This document shows positions 22,967-34,537 of a DNA stretch of 64,000 nucleotides, one piece after another; positions within the stretch are counted from its first letter, which is position 1; each line of letters begins with the position of its first letter. Position numbers and translations under genes: made by a program. The notes under the pieces were generated by a model. It was not told the DNA's origin and did not search any database. It saw only the letters and a program-made list of their open reading frames with translations. Origin of the DNA: Clarkia xantiana subsp. parviflora. Taxonomy: Eukaryota > Streptophyta > Magnoliopsida > Myrtales > Onagraceae. The stretch is from assembly GCA_036873135.1 (NCBI GenBank), contig JAPTYO010000002.1:45871452-45935451 (forward strand). Direction: 5' to 3'.

Positions 22967-23516
22967 TATATATTATATTACGATTTTTCTTTAGGACTCA
23001 TATTAGCTAGGGTCGCTCTATATATTAATTCGATTCACATGATTTTTCTTATCCATATGTGTGCATTTTTTTCCAGTCAATGTTTTTAATTTAATCACAA
23101 CTCTATATGTTTAGTTACAAAATATTGGGGAATCGCAAAAAAAAAAAATGAAGCATTTTCTCATATTCAAGTCTCTACTTAAAAAAAAAGTCTCAACGTA
23201 AATAAAGAAAAAAATAATTAAAAATTTCTATTAGATGACACACATATACAGATCGATCTTAAAAATACTAAAGTCGCGACATAAATAAAATGCCATGTCA
23301 TCATTAATAAAAATTTAAATATATAAAATTATTTAGTATAAAATAATGTAATATATATATATACCCTTATATTGATGTTTATATAAAATAAGAAATATTT
23401 AAATAAATTTTATTTTGTTCATAAAATATTTTAAATTAAGCAAAGACAGCTTTTTCTTAGACTTTTTGATTTCTTACATAAAATATTATGCACAAATAAA
23501 ATAAAAATGTAGCTAT
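22967..23516. other. AT-rich DNA without a gene
   Basis: Nothing identifiable. It separates the Helitron end from the truncated 3' end of Copia-2. Confidence 0.5.
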
Positions 23517-24280
23517 TTGTATAATTTTCTCAACTTGACCATCCCCATCGCTCATACCCTTAGTCAAACTCAACCAGTTTCCAAAGACGTGGTCACTAGG
23601 CCTTTTTGTTCAGCACTGCGTTCGTACGCCGGGAAGCGAAAATTGAGCTTGACCTTTGATATGAGTTATGAGTCTATAAGGATACTTCATATGCTTCTTC
23701 GTATAGTATCCGGGATCAGTCACACGCTCAAGGTGAAGAAGTTTTTCCCCATCCGAATCTCGTGGATTCTACCTTGCACAACTGAGTATGACCCCATGGT
23801 CGAACATGGCACGCGCAGTATGAAGCGCGCGTTGATAGCATAAATTGAACTTACATGTTGTCAGGAGTGGTAAATGTCATATGTTATCGCAGATTTTTCA
23901 TCAGGCCCAGAATGTGGTTGCTGACGAATAAAGTTCGTCACGACGATGCGCAAAACTTAGACCATGTCGTGTTACCCAGAATCAAATTATCGTTTTGTTT
24001 AACCAGGTTTGTCTTTCAAAATCACCCATGGTTCTTAGCCAGCCTTGACATGGCAGAGGTACCCCCTCTCCGCCAAGACGACCAAGCCTGTGTGACGAGG
24101 CTTGGCCCACATTCGACATGTTTTATTTGGAGGGATTGCCCTCCTACTACTAGTTTATAGACGTAAAATCCAATGTAATTCAAACATTACGACGTCGTTA
24201 GATCATAAAATCAAATTACAATTCCTTTTATTCAAATATTAATTTAAATCTCAAAGTTCAATCATCACAACACAAGCCTC
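23517..24280 (-). other. Copia-2 3' untranslated region, truncated
   Basis: The reverse complement follows Copia-1 17880-18620; the shared text includes ACACGACATG and GACGAAC. The last 350 bp and the LTR present in Copia-1 are absent. Confidence 0.7.
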
Positions 24281-24790
24281 TTAAACCTTACGGAGTCCAA
24301 GCATTTTAATGTGCTTTTCGAAAACATCCCTGCATAAAGGTTTTCTCAATGGGTCTGCCACCATACTCTCAGAGGACAATTATTCTAATGTGATAAATTT
24401 GTCTTCGAACATACTTTTAGCATAATTATATTTCACATCAATGTGTTTCATCCTACTATGGTACTTAGGATTCTTAACTGTTGCAATCGTTAATTGACTG
24501 TCAGAGTATACCTTCACAGGCTTACTCCCGTCATCGACGTCAAGCAATGTAGTTAAGAGACTTTTAAGACAGACTGCTTCCTGCGAATTCTTAGAGAGGG
24601 CTACGAATTTGGATTCTATCATAGACAACGCGACACAGGATTGCTTCTTTGTCATCCATGAAATAACGGTATTAGCAAGGAGAAATACTACTCCTGAGGT
24701 GGACTTACGATCATGAGGATCGCCACCGTGGTCGGCGTCACTGAACACAATAAATCTAATTTCCACCCCCATAGGACAGTGCATAGTTGG
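24281..24790 (-). pseudogene. Copia-2 RNase H
   Basis: It reads IRFIVFSDADHGGDPHDRKS, SCVALSMIESKFVALSKNSQ, KPVKVYSDSQLTIATVKN and, past one in-frame TAA at 24380, MVADPLRKPLCRDVFEKHI to a stop at 24281. The acidic catalytic residues (FSDAD, IESKF, YSDSQ) are kept. It is much better preserved than the Copia-1 copy. Confidence 0.88.
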
Positions 24791-25760
24791 CAGTACCTTT
24801 GAGGTATCGAATAATTCATTTCATAGCCTTTAAATGTTGATAGCCAGGGTCTGACTGGAATCGTGCTACTAAGCCCACAGCGTAACAGATGTCTAGATGA
24901 GTGATTGCATTGCGTACATTAGACTACCAACCATACTAAGGTACTCCGCACTTTTCATATGTTCACGCTCAATCTGGTCTTTTGTGCACTCACGCTTTGA
25001 CAGCGCCCACTCAAACACAACCGGCGTGTCCACGGGTTTGGCATCTTGTAACCTGAACCTTTTCAAAATTTTGTTGATATAGGTTTCTTGAGAGAGACAT
25101 AGTTTACGAGCAGTCCGATCCCGAGCAATCTTAATGTATATGATGTGTGTGGCTTCTCCCATGTCCTTCATCTAGAATACAGATGCCAGCAATGACTTTG
25201 ATTCATTCAGGTAATCACATCATTCTCGGAAATTAGTATGTCATCGACATATAATATCAAGATAACGTACTCTGAGTCAGAGGTCTTAGTGTACACGTAT
25301 GGATCCTCGTGAAGATTCACGAATTCGTTTTCAACGATTTTCTCGTGGAACCTGCGGTACCATTGCCGGGACGATTGTTTAAGACCATAGATTGATCTTT
25401 GGAGCTTACTAACTTTACGTTCATTTCCAGGGATTATGAAATCCTCTGGTTGCTCCATATAGATCTCTTCCTCCAGGTTTCCGTGGAGGAGCGCAGTCTT
25501 AACATCCATTTACTGTAGCTCTAAATCATGGCATGCGACCAGGGCTAGAATGACCCTGATTGTGGTGTAACACACAGTCGGTGAGTATGTCTCATCAAAG
25601 TCCACTCCATAAATTTGGGTATATCCTTTCGCAATGATTCAAGCTTTGTATCGCTTGACATTTCCATCAGCAGTGAGTTTCAGTTTCATAACCCACTTTG
25701 CCCCTATGGCTCTGCGGTTAGCATGTAAATCAACTTAAGACCATACCGAATTTGATTTCA
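24791..25760 (-). pseudogene. Copia-2 reverse transcriptase, frameshifted
   Basis: Frame 25509-25207 reads MDVKTALLHGNLEEEIYMEQ ... YVILILYVDDILISENDV with an intact YVDD catalytic box. Frame 25171-24893 gives LCLSQETYINKILKRF and MVGSLMYAMQ. The upstream part (25510-25730) retains VDFDETYSPTV between stops. At least one frameshift and several stops abolish it. Confidence 0.88.
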
Positions 25761-25791
25761 TAGAGGAGATCTCTTCCTCCATTGATTTCCT

Positions 25792-26760
25792 CTATTCCTT
25801 CGCTTGAGGTCCTTCCAAAGCTTGTTTAACCGTTACCGGTTCATCAACTGAACTCAGAGTGAATAAATCACCCTTTTCAATAGGATACTTCTTGGGAGAA
25901 GTTCGATGCCTTTGACTACGTTTAGGATCATTAGTCCCATCTTGAACTTGAATAACGCTCCCACTATGAATAATGCTCCTAATTGGAAAAATGCTCTCAC
26001 TAGGAACAAGAGCGTTACTCGAACCTTCACCAACAACTTTTCTTGGACGACCTCTTAATCTCAGGATTCTACCTCCAAGATGAATTTCATGGTTACTAGG
26101 ACCAGGAATCAAGTTTGTAGTGCCACTCCCACTGTCACGAGTAGGTAGTTGAGGAATTATAGGATTTTCATCCAACGGTTCAGCAACATGATTATCAGGT
26201 TCCACTTGATTCGCACCTGCAGCAACAGTGATCTGTGTGGTTGGATTGACTCCTCCCACTGGATTTATTATGAAAATGTCTCCATTCTCATTTACCATGT
26301 CATTCAATTGTGTTGCTGCCTCAAATCTCCCACTCGAAGTAAGTGGGACCTGATCATCATTATCCCACTCTAGTTCAATCAAGACTTCATTTACGTCGTC
26401 CTCAAGTAATGTAACGTCTCATGTTCGACCACGCAACCAATCTCCAAGCTACCACAAACTTGTATGCCCTAGAGTATTCAGAGTACCTTACAAATATACT
26501 CTTATGTACTCTAGGTTCCAACTTTGCCTTAACGAATGTCGGTAAAATATATGTTTGTTTTTCAACAGTAAGGTCGCGTTTTGGTAAGATCCGTCTCATT
26601 ACCAGTTTACAGCTCATATGGTATCGTGTCAACCGATATTGTAGGAACATAGTTCTACATGATTGGAAGTCAACATCATATCATCCTAGAAGGAGATCGG
26701 AAGTTGAATTTTCAATACCATGTTTCAAACTATGTCCTTGAAGTGTATGATTAAAAATAA
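25792..26760 (-). pseudogene. Copia-2 integrase C terminus and linker
   Basis: An uninterrupted 196-codon frame (26382-25792) contains VNENGDIFIINPVGGVNPTT and LRLRGRPRKVVGEGSSNALV, matching the linker of Copia-1 closely. Upstream frame 26650-26402 keeps HKSIFVRYSEYSRAYKFVVA from the integrase C-terminal region. Confidence 0.8.
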
Positions 26761-28149
26761 ATGCTCCGCTAATATTATCGTTAGAGGCGTATAATAGGAT
26801 AGTCGTTTGAGAAAATGTCCTTTTACATTGCATACTCATTTTCAGAGGTTTCGTCCATTTTTGAATTTTGTATTTTGGTTTTCACCTTTTGCATTAGTTG
26901 ATTCTTTACGAGATCGTGGTAGCTTTTGAAGCATACTTCTTCTCGATTTATAAGAAGTCAATGAGTAAAGGCCGAAATGGGTCTTAAATGCAAATGAAAA
27001 TTTATATCAAGCATTAAATCAAATACATACTTCTAATTATATTTGTACTTTGAATCGATGTGTCCCATCTATCGAGGAACTTGCGTGTGGCACGCATATC
27101 ACCAGCTCCATGGTGAAATCGTTTCGTTTCCAAAATTTAATTTAATCGGGTTCGCACATGTTCATCATTACGATTTAATTATTTTATGGAGTATTAAAAA
27201 ATAAGGAAGATTTAAATCGGGTTTGCATTTCAAACCATACAATCGACGGTAATATGGTAAATATGATGGAGTATTTTGTTTGATTCGTTTTGTCTGACCA
27301 GTTGTCTTGGCCGAAATTTGGTTTCTAACCCGTAGGTCTGGATTTTTGTTTAGGACCGTTCCCTTTGAAAGGGTCGATTGATTGATAAGTAAGTTGTACT
27401 TCAAGTCGAATAACAATTACTTTATTCAATAATCCTGAATCTCAAATAACCAAAATTCTAATATTCAAACGAACAAGAAGATATGTGACAATGATAAGAT
27501 TCTAGATCATTCATCAAGCAGTAAAGGGAAAGGTAAAGTAAACGAGAACTTCTGCCATATTGACCAGCATATCTGAAAGGAAATTCATAAGTGAACTACA
27601 TCAGATGACATGAGTCAGATAAAACGTTTTACAGCTTTATGTATATGGCTAACGAGGCGCACCTGAGACGCACTTTCATCAATGGTGTTTGTCGCACCGG
27701 ATATCGTTTAGGGTCGACTTGATCGTGTTCCCTCCATGATATGTTCATCATGGATAACTTTCCTTGATCCCATGCGGTGTATACAAAGGAGTTTTCCCAT
27801 TATCGATGGTTGCTTTCAATGAATAGAGTTTTAGTGAACTTAATTGATTCAATCAAGTAACATAGCCCTTCATCGTCAGCTAACCATGATAATGAGGCGC
27901 ACCTGAGACGCACTTTCATCAATGGTGTTTGTCGCACCGGATATCGTTTAGGATCGACTTGATCTTGTTCCCTCCATGATATGTTCATCATGGATAACTT
28001 TCCTTGATCCCATGCGGTGATATACAAAGGAGTTTTCCCATTATCGATGGTTGCTTTCAATGAATAGAGTTTTAGTGAACTTAATTGATTCAATCAAGTA
28101 ACATAGCCCTTCATCGTCAGCTAATCATGATAATGGATATCTCTATAGG
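26761..28149 (-). other. Copia-2 gag/protease/integrase N-terminal remnant
   Basis: This is homologous in part to Copia-1 14400-15100 (for example GCGTGCCACAC near 27090) but no frame is readable. It ends at the Gypsy-1 target site and contains a 240-bp tandem duplication. Confidence 0.6.
27654..28135. repeat. 240-bp tandem duplication in Copia-2
   Basis: The block starting GAGGCGCACCTGAGACGCAC at 27654 recurs at 27894. The two copies differ at only a few positions (for example GTGTATAC against GTGATATAC), far fewer than Copia-2 differs from Copia-1. The duplication therefore arose long after the element inserted. Confidence 0.9.
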
Positions 28150-28154
28150 ATATT

Positions 28155-28913
28155 TGTTAGGTTATGAGGTCTGAGTCAACGAATCGCTAACTTAGAGCTT
28201 ATCTCCCACTAATGTGATGTCGGGTTATGTGCTCCTCGGGGTCTTTCGTACCGTTTCCTACTCTTCCGCTTCCTTGTCTCTCTGCTCCTTGCTACCCTGC
28301 AAGAGGGGCAGTATCAAGCACGGAGGGGGGGGGGGTGGTGCTTGATGAACCCTCTCCGATGCTTAAGTCAGAATACTTCTAGAGAGATAAAATGTAGAGA
28401 GAAGCCAGAGCTAAAAATGTGCAAGTAATCAAGAATATCAAATGAATGGTGGAAGGGTTGTATTTATAGGCAACGGTGTCATTAAGGTGACTTAATGACA
28501 TCGTTAACCTTTAAACACAATTAATTAGTCATTGATCACATAATTAAAACCTTAAAGCATGGAGAGATTGGCGGAAATAATCTAAGTGTGGGAGTCGGGA
28601 AACGGTGCCAGGGCCCTTGGGGGCGGAGAGAAAATCCGACCCCTAAGGGTAGGGGTTGGGTGTGGCCACCCAACCCCTCCCTAGGGGAGATGGGTTGGCC
28701 AGCCCGATCTCCCCTAGGGGAGATCGGGTGTGGCCACCCGATCTCACCTAGGTGAGTTCGACGCGTGGCCCGGACGAGTATTTTTGCCTCGTCCGGACCG
28801 TTGGTGTTTCGGCGGGGTGTTCGGGTCAAAGTTTCGATTTAGAATCATTAACGGGGTGATAAAAATAAAACGATTCGGAAGTCAACGGGTTCAAATTGGG
28901 CGTATATCCATCA
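28155..28913 (-). repeat. Gypsy-1 3' LTR
   Basis: 759 bp, ending (plus-strand view) in CGTATATCCATCA. It holds a run of G at about 28325 and a hairpin cluster at 28620-28755 with one hairpin unit more than the other LTR. Confidence 0.92.
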
Positions 28914-28927
28914 CATGCCCCCGAGTC
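28914..28927 (-). other. Gypsy-1 polypurine tract
   Basis: On the minus strand the text GACTCGGGGGCATG directly precedes the LTR start TGATGG. The same tract occurs in Gypsy-2 at 42908-42921. Confidence 0.7.
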
Positions 28928-29879
28928 AACCAATGGCTTGACTCTTGATTGACTCTATTTTAGGATGGTATGACACGCACAATTTGAAACCGGGATTTTA
29001 CCTTTTGTCAGAATCCTTACTTACCCCTGGGTGTCCGTCTCTGACTCTGCCCCCTGTCTTCTAAGATAGAGGAATTGCAAACGTCAGTATAGCGCGGACA
29101 CGCGTCCAAGCACGTGTCCGTCTGAGATGGAAATAATAAATTCAATATTGTCCCGAGCTCATACTCGGAAAATATACGCATGCATGGGGATGCAAAATGA
29201 ACACGGTTGCGCGAGTTTATACTTCAATTTCATGATGGGGTGGGCCTATGTGGGGAAAAATTCTGAATTTGGTCCAAATTTTTTCTAAGTATGGGATACT
29301 AGAAAATATGCCTATAGGATGTTACCTTGAGTGAACATGGATGTATCATGAACATGAAAGTGTGTACTAGCATTCATGCAAGTAGGAACACAAGTATGGA
29401 AGTGGGTGTAGACATGCTGCGGTTGTAGTCATGAATGTATGCATGGATATATGGCGGCTATGTGCATGGACGTCTAAATGTTTGAACACACGGGAGTGTG
29501 CACGTGGGCATGCATGTGAGTGCAAGCGTAAACATGTATCTGTGTATGGATGGGTTGTGAGTATAAGCATGAGTGATGGCATTGGTGTACTTGTAGATGT
29601 AAATCATGAATATGAGCATAAGTGCAAGGGTGAGAGCATAGACCTCTCCTTTACTTGTGGGTGGGAACTCTGCCACTCAATGGGACACAACGTTCCGCCT
29701 CCCTCGTACTAGCGCGAGCATTGTCTTTTAACCTCGACCTTCGACATGTGTAACATTTTTCCTTCATTCGTTGGAGTGTGTGTATAGCTCTTGACCCTTA
29801 CCCTACAATTTGTTCCCCATAAAAGTGAGGGTGAAAATTCTTACGAGCTTTCTTCTTACCCGCCGCGAGCGAAGGGATT
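28928..29879. other. Gypsy-1 segment next to the 3' LTR
   Basis: It shows GTGTGTATGGATGG / CATGAATGTATGCATG low-complexity text. Frames on both strands (for example 29431-29712 plus and 29458-29676 minus) are biased by this composition and match no family. It is nearly identical to 42922-43873 in Gypsy-2. Confidence 0.55.
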
Positions 29880-30988
29880 TATTGACATGTGTTAAGGGTT
29901 GACCCCTCCTTCGGATGTGTCGGAGCGTTGCTCCATTTGGGAAAGCTAAAAGTTCTCCCTCTTTGTGACGCTCTGGGATTTGTTCCCTTGGATAGGTCTC
30001 TTGGGTTGTGGTTTTGTTTCCGTAACTTGATTGATGTTAAGGTTGCCCCCGTAGTAGGCGTATCTCGCCCCTCCATGAGTAAGGGTCGATCTTTGCGTCG
30101 GTCGCTCGTATAGATGACTCACTTTTGGGAAGCTTTCTTCTTCGGACAGGGAGACCTTGAAGATCGTTTTCCAAGGAAGTCAGACAAAATCTGACTGTCC
30201 TGTGTCTTGGGTGTCCGAGGTGGACTCGTATGAGGCGGGGACTCGTATGACCCTTAGTAGGTTGGTTTCATGGAGAAACGTATAAGGTGTAGGCGGAGCG
30301 TTCCGAACGAACCGTTGAATCGAATGAGAGGGAAGAACCCTCTTGTTCTGCTCATCAGGCCAAGAAATATTCTAAGTTAGGGAAAGCTGCAGAGGCTTCC
30401 GACATGTTCTTTTTCCATTCTCTTTTCTTTGTGATATACTTATGATTGTTCTCATGTTGCTTCCTTCTTGTTGTTAGAGCGTTCGCCCCTGGTTACCGAA
30501 TGGGTTCTTGCGGTGGGCGAGAGTTCAAGTCAATCTAAATCCAAGGCGCGGAAACCTGACTCTGAGGTCGGGCCCTCGGCTGCCAAGGAGAAGAAACCGC
30601 GAGAGGCTCTCCTTCAAGTGCCCCCTTGCTGACTCCCTCTCATGATAAGGAGGTAGTGGTTGAAGAGGCGCCCTCTTTGCTTGACAAAGGGAAACAACCT
30701 GTGGATGGCGATGGGGTGATCATAGGTCTTGATGTCTCTTCTCTATCCTCTGCCCCCCATACGAGTGGCCGAGTCTCAGGTTTATTTCATCTTCATGTAC
30801 ATTTGACGACTTTTGAAGGTGTCTTTGGCTTTCCTATGGGTTATGTTATTAACCCTTGCGTTGAATATTTTTCTTTTAGTGATGGGTGTGATCATCGCCT
30901 TTCATTGAGGTTCCTTTCTCTTGCCATGGCTCTGATTAAGATAGCAAATTCTTGCTTGGGAGTTTGGTGGAGACTGCTCTTGAGTTAG
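29880..30988 (+). pseudogene. Gypsy-1 antisense open frames
   Basis: These run opposite to gag. The best part follows an AG splice acceptor (TTGTTGTTAG, ending 30477) and reads PLVTEWVL, then, after a one-base loss near 30595, continues at 30626 as LTPSHDKEVVVEEAPSLLDK up to a stop at 30986. The Gypsy-2 copy keeps this exon in one frame. A charged Ser/Pro-rich linker is followed by a short hydrophobic end. Antisense genes at this place are known in Tat-lineage elements; the assignment here is inference. Confidence 0.5.
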
Positions 30989-31273
30989 CCTCTACTAGTA
31001 TCGTAGTTGTGATCGTTGTGGGGATCGTTTTGTTATATGCCCCTAATAGTGCTTGTCGTGATTCTTTGCTTTATGGTTGATTTCATGAGATATGGAGGTT
31101 GTCTTCATAATGAGGACGTCTCCTACCTAGTATCATCCAGGGGGTTGAAATATAAGTGCATACCTTTGATGAGCGTATGAAGGGTGTTGTTTTTCCCTTT
31201 TGCTTGAATCTCCTTTTGAGGTTAGGTGTTGGCTCTTTAGGTTTGTGGTGGACTTGATGGTCTTTTTGTTTTG

Positions 31274-31435
31274 TGTGGATATGATAACCACCTCTTGGTG
31301 TGTGGACATGATAGCCACTTCGCAGTGTGTGGACATGATAGCCACTTCAAGGTATGTGGACATGATAGCCACTTCAGGGTATGTGGACATGATAGCCACT
31401 TCAAGGTATGTGGACATGATAGCCACATCACGATG
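31274..31435. repeat. 27-bp tandem repeat, six units (Gypsy-1)
   Basis: Six units of TGTGGACATGATAGCCACTT plus seven bases. Gypsy-2 has three units at the same place. Each unit contains a GTGG...CCAC dyad. The length is divisible by three, so frames stay open on both strands. Confidence 0.95.
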
Positions 31436-32084
31436 TATGGAGTTGCGCTTTTGTATTCCTTTCTCATTGGAGAGCCTTCATTGCTATAGTTGCCTTTTGT
31501 TTAGGCTATGTTTGTTGGGTTAGGTCGTGATGTCTCGTCTTGCCGGATGTTGTATCCTTCATGCTTTTTAGATGTCTCCTTCATGATTTGTGCTTGACGA
31601 TGTTCAAGTCTGATACGAGCATAGGTCACGCGAGGGCGACATGCAAGACAATAACGTTTGTCGGAGGTTGCTTTGTGCGACTTGTAAGGCAATTCCTCTT
31701 CTTGATGGGTCGAGTTTATTTTGAGAGCCTTGAACTTTGGATTTCATGTCTTTGCTATCCTTCTTGGTGGTGTTGGGTTCCTTTGAGATACTTCTCTTGA
31801 CTTGTGATATGGATGGTAGGATAACTCGTTACTTTTCATGATAACCTCTTGTGCTTCTGTATATGATCCTTTGGTCATGGACTTCTCCCTTGTATATGCT
31901 TTCCTTTACTTATCTTTCTTTTGTGTTTTCCTTCACATCATACCTGCTATCTCATCAAGAACAAATATTATGTGTTCTTCCTACAACTTTGCTTTGCAAT
32001 TATTTTCTCATGGAATCCTTCTTAGTATGGTGCAATGATCTCTTCTGATACCCTTTAAATGGTATATATGGTACTGTTAGACCA

Positions 32085-32510
32085 AAGATACGCTCTTGGT
32101 GGGCGTCGAATCTGGTAGCTTGAAATCTACCTCAAGATACGCTCTTGGGGGCGTCGAATCTGGTAGTTTGAAATCTACCTCAAGATACGCTCTTGGGGGC
32201 GTCGAATCTGGTAGTTTGAAATCTACCTCAAGATACGCTCTTGGGGGCGTCGAATGTCGTAGTGTTTGGAAACCACTCTCAAGATATGCTCTTGGGGGCG
32301 TCGAAGGTCGTAGTTTTTGGAAGCTACTCTCAAGATACGCTCTTGGGGGCGTCGAAGGTCGTAGTATGAAAACTACTCTCAAGATACGCTCTTGGGGGTG
32401 TCGAATCTGTTCGCGGGATAGGCTCCCGGAGGGCACAGGGTTCGTAGTTTTAGAACTACTCTCAAGATACTCTCTTGGGGGTGTTCGCGGGATTGGCTCC
32501 CGGAGGGCTC
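32085..32510. repeat. 48-bp tandem repeat array, eight units (Gypsy-1)
   Basis: The units start AAGATACGCTCTTGGGGGCG and end in variants of GGTAGTTTGAAATCTACC, a small hairpin. Perfect units are 48 bp, so a 16-residue peptide repeats on both strands: YALGGVESGSLKSTSR (plus) and STPPRAYLEVDFKLPD (minus). The rightmost units are longer and include CGCGGGATAGGCTCCCGGAG. Confidence 0.95.
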
Positions 32511-34183
32511 AGAATATTACCTTACCTTGTGTCCCTTCTCATGTAGGGTGCGTTTTTGATACGCTTTTCGAGTCTTTACTTGACTTTTCCTTCTATGATA
32601 TTGCATGTTACCACGCTTTTCTTAAGTGTGGGAGATCACCTTTGCAGGAGGATGGTAACCCTGTTGATATTGTTAGTTCAGGCTCTTCTTCTTCTTCCTC
32701 GAGCTCTATCAGTGGTTCATCTTTAGAGGGTCAGTATCATGAGGACTTCCCAATGGCATCTGGTTGGTTGCTTTAGTATCCTATCTTTGTATATATCTCT
32801 TTACTTTTCCTTCCCTTGATGGGTCGAGTGTTTGTGTGTTGCCGACTTAGGGCATGTTCGTACATGGTGTTGAGGTTGTTTTCCCTCTTATATGACTTCT
32901 TATAGGAGAAGTGGTATTGCATGTTCTTGTGATCTTCTGCCTCTAATCTCTTCTTTTACACTTAGGTGGACAACCAAGAACTTATTCGTTTGTTGCCCCC
33001 CAAGTTGCTTGGTGGTCATACCGCCTTTCATATTTGGCCGTTGGAAGGCCCCTCGTTCATTTTCTTGGTTGGGTATCCCTTATGCTCGGGGCTCCCTTGT
33101 CTGCTTGTTTGAATGCGATGAGTGTCCCTTATAGGATTTACTCTTTCTCATGCTTGCTTGTTTCAGTCATAGGCATGGTTTGGATAATGCCTTTGTCGGA
33201 TGTATCTTTAGAGGTTGGGTGGAGAGCTTTTGCTTTGGGTGGGTGGGGTGATTTTCATTCTCTTTATAACTAGGATGTGGCAGTGTTTATATCCTAGGGG
33301 TGCTTGTATATTCTTACCCCCCTTCCTTGTGTTTTTTAGAAAAAACACTTTTGCGGTGATGATAGAGTAGGAGTAACGTATCTTGGAAGGGATTGTATTT
33401 AGGTTGAAAATCTTTCTCATAGAATGGTGTCTTGAGTTGTTAATCTCGAAGGTGTGTTTCAGACTAGTCAATCTGATCCATGCCCCTTGCTCGGGGATGG
33501 GGGGGTCTGACCGGGCTGTGATAATCTTCTTGAAGTGTTGTTGTACTTAGTGTGATTTGCATTTTTCTTTACATTGGAGTATTCTTCAATGCCTTTAGGG
33601 AGTGTCACATTGGTCATGCTCCTCCCACCTTGAATCTTGATTATAGACTTCCTTTGAATTAGGACTTGAACCTAAAAAGGATGTTTTCCTTTAGGTTTGC
33701 AGGTGATGCTCCATGATTTTCCATGGGTTTGCCCCCGTATTGGCTATTCCTTGTTGGATAGCTTCATTAGAGGCTGCATTTGTATTGCGTACGTATACGT
33801 GTTTGAGGTGTGTTGAGCTGACAAGTCCCTCCTTTTTCATTTTGTCATAACCTTCATTCATCATGTGTTCGGCGTATAGCCTTAAAGGCGGGATATTTTT
33901 CTAGTGCCCCCTTTATCGAGGTTCTCCTCTTGATGGGATGCCATAGTCAAATGTCTTATCATTCACAGACAAGGTGTTTGATCAGGATGTGCGTCTAGTG
34001 TGAGGGTCGATCTTGAAACCTTACTCCCCAAGCTTTTGAGCTCTTCTTTGGTTGATCTTGTAGAACTATTATCATGCCCTAAGAATCTTGATAGGAGATG
34101 TATCTCCTTTTTCATATTCTAGTTGTTGCACTATCTCTTTTGCTAATCTTGCGTCTTTAGAGTTTCTCTCTTGGTGCATGACT
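32511..34183 (-). other. Gypsy-1 internal region, function unknown
   Basis: No convincing coding frame on the sense strand. The segment 32640-32830, including a serine-rich plus-strand frame, is missing from Gypsy-2. No polymerase or integrase motifs are seen. Confidence 0.5.
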
Positions 34184-34444
34184 TCAAAGACAAGATTTTC
34201 TACCGATGTTTGTTCTGTTAGGACTTGTATCCTTGGTTGCCTTCCTTTTTTGTGAGATGGCGAAGGAGTGTTTATGAACACTCAAATGTGTCGTACTTGG
34301 TAGAGGTATGCGCCTAATCTTTAGGGCGCTGTCTTGAATCTTCGTGTACCTATCTTTGATGAACATGTTATTCATTGCATATATAATACGGAGTCGAAGG
34401 ATCTCTGGGTTAGGATCATATTTTGAGAACAGAGACATAGTCAT
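34184..34444 (-). pseudogene. Gypsy-1 sense frame downstream of the protease relic
   Basis: An 86-codon frame reads MTMSLFSKYDPNPEILRLRI and later a basic stretch. The Gypsy-2 copy (48348-48088) is nearly the same. It follows the protease relic in the sense direction, but no known pol domain can be recognised in it. Confidence 0.4.
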
Positions 34445-34537
34445 CTATTAGATAACCTCTTTATCTAGGGAGTTTATTTTTGCAAGGATAAATGCAAGTA
34501 TACTTGTAAGGATATGTGTTCCATCCTTGTTCCTGGT

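Noticed and set aside
30626..30988. 120-codon plus-strand frame as an independent host gene
   Set aside because: It lies wholly inside Gypsy-1, is repeated in Gypsy-2 and starts in mid-exon after a lost base; it belongs to the element's antisense gene.
31274..31435. Regular direct repeats with spacers, CRISPR-like at first glance
   Set aside because: The units are contiguous 27-mers without unique spacers, inside a plant retrotransposon, and recur with another copy number in Gypsy-2.
32096..32776. 226-codon repeat protein (YALGGVESGS repeats) as a real gene
   Set aside because: The frame is produced by the 48-bp array, whose length is a multiple of three. The opposite strand is equally open and there is no start context or conserved domain.
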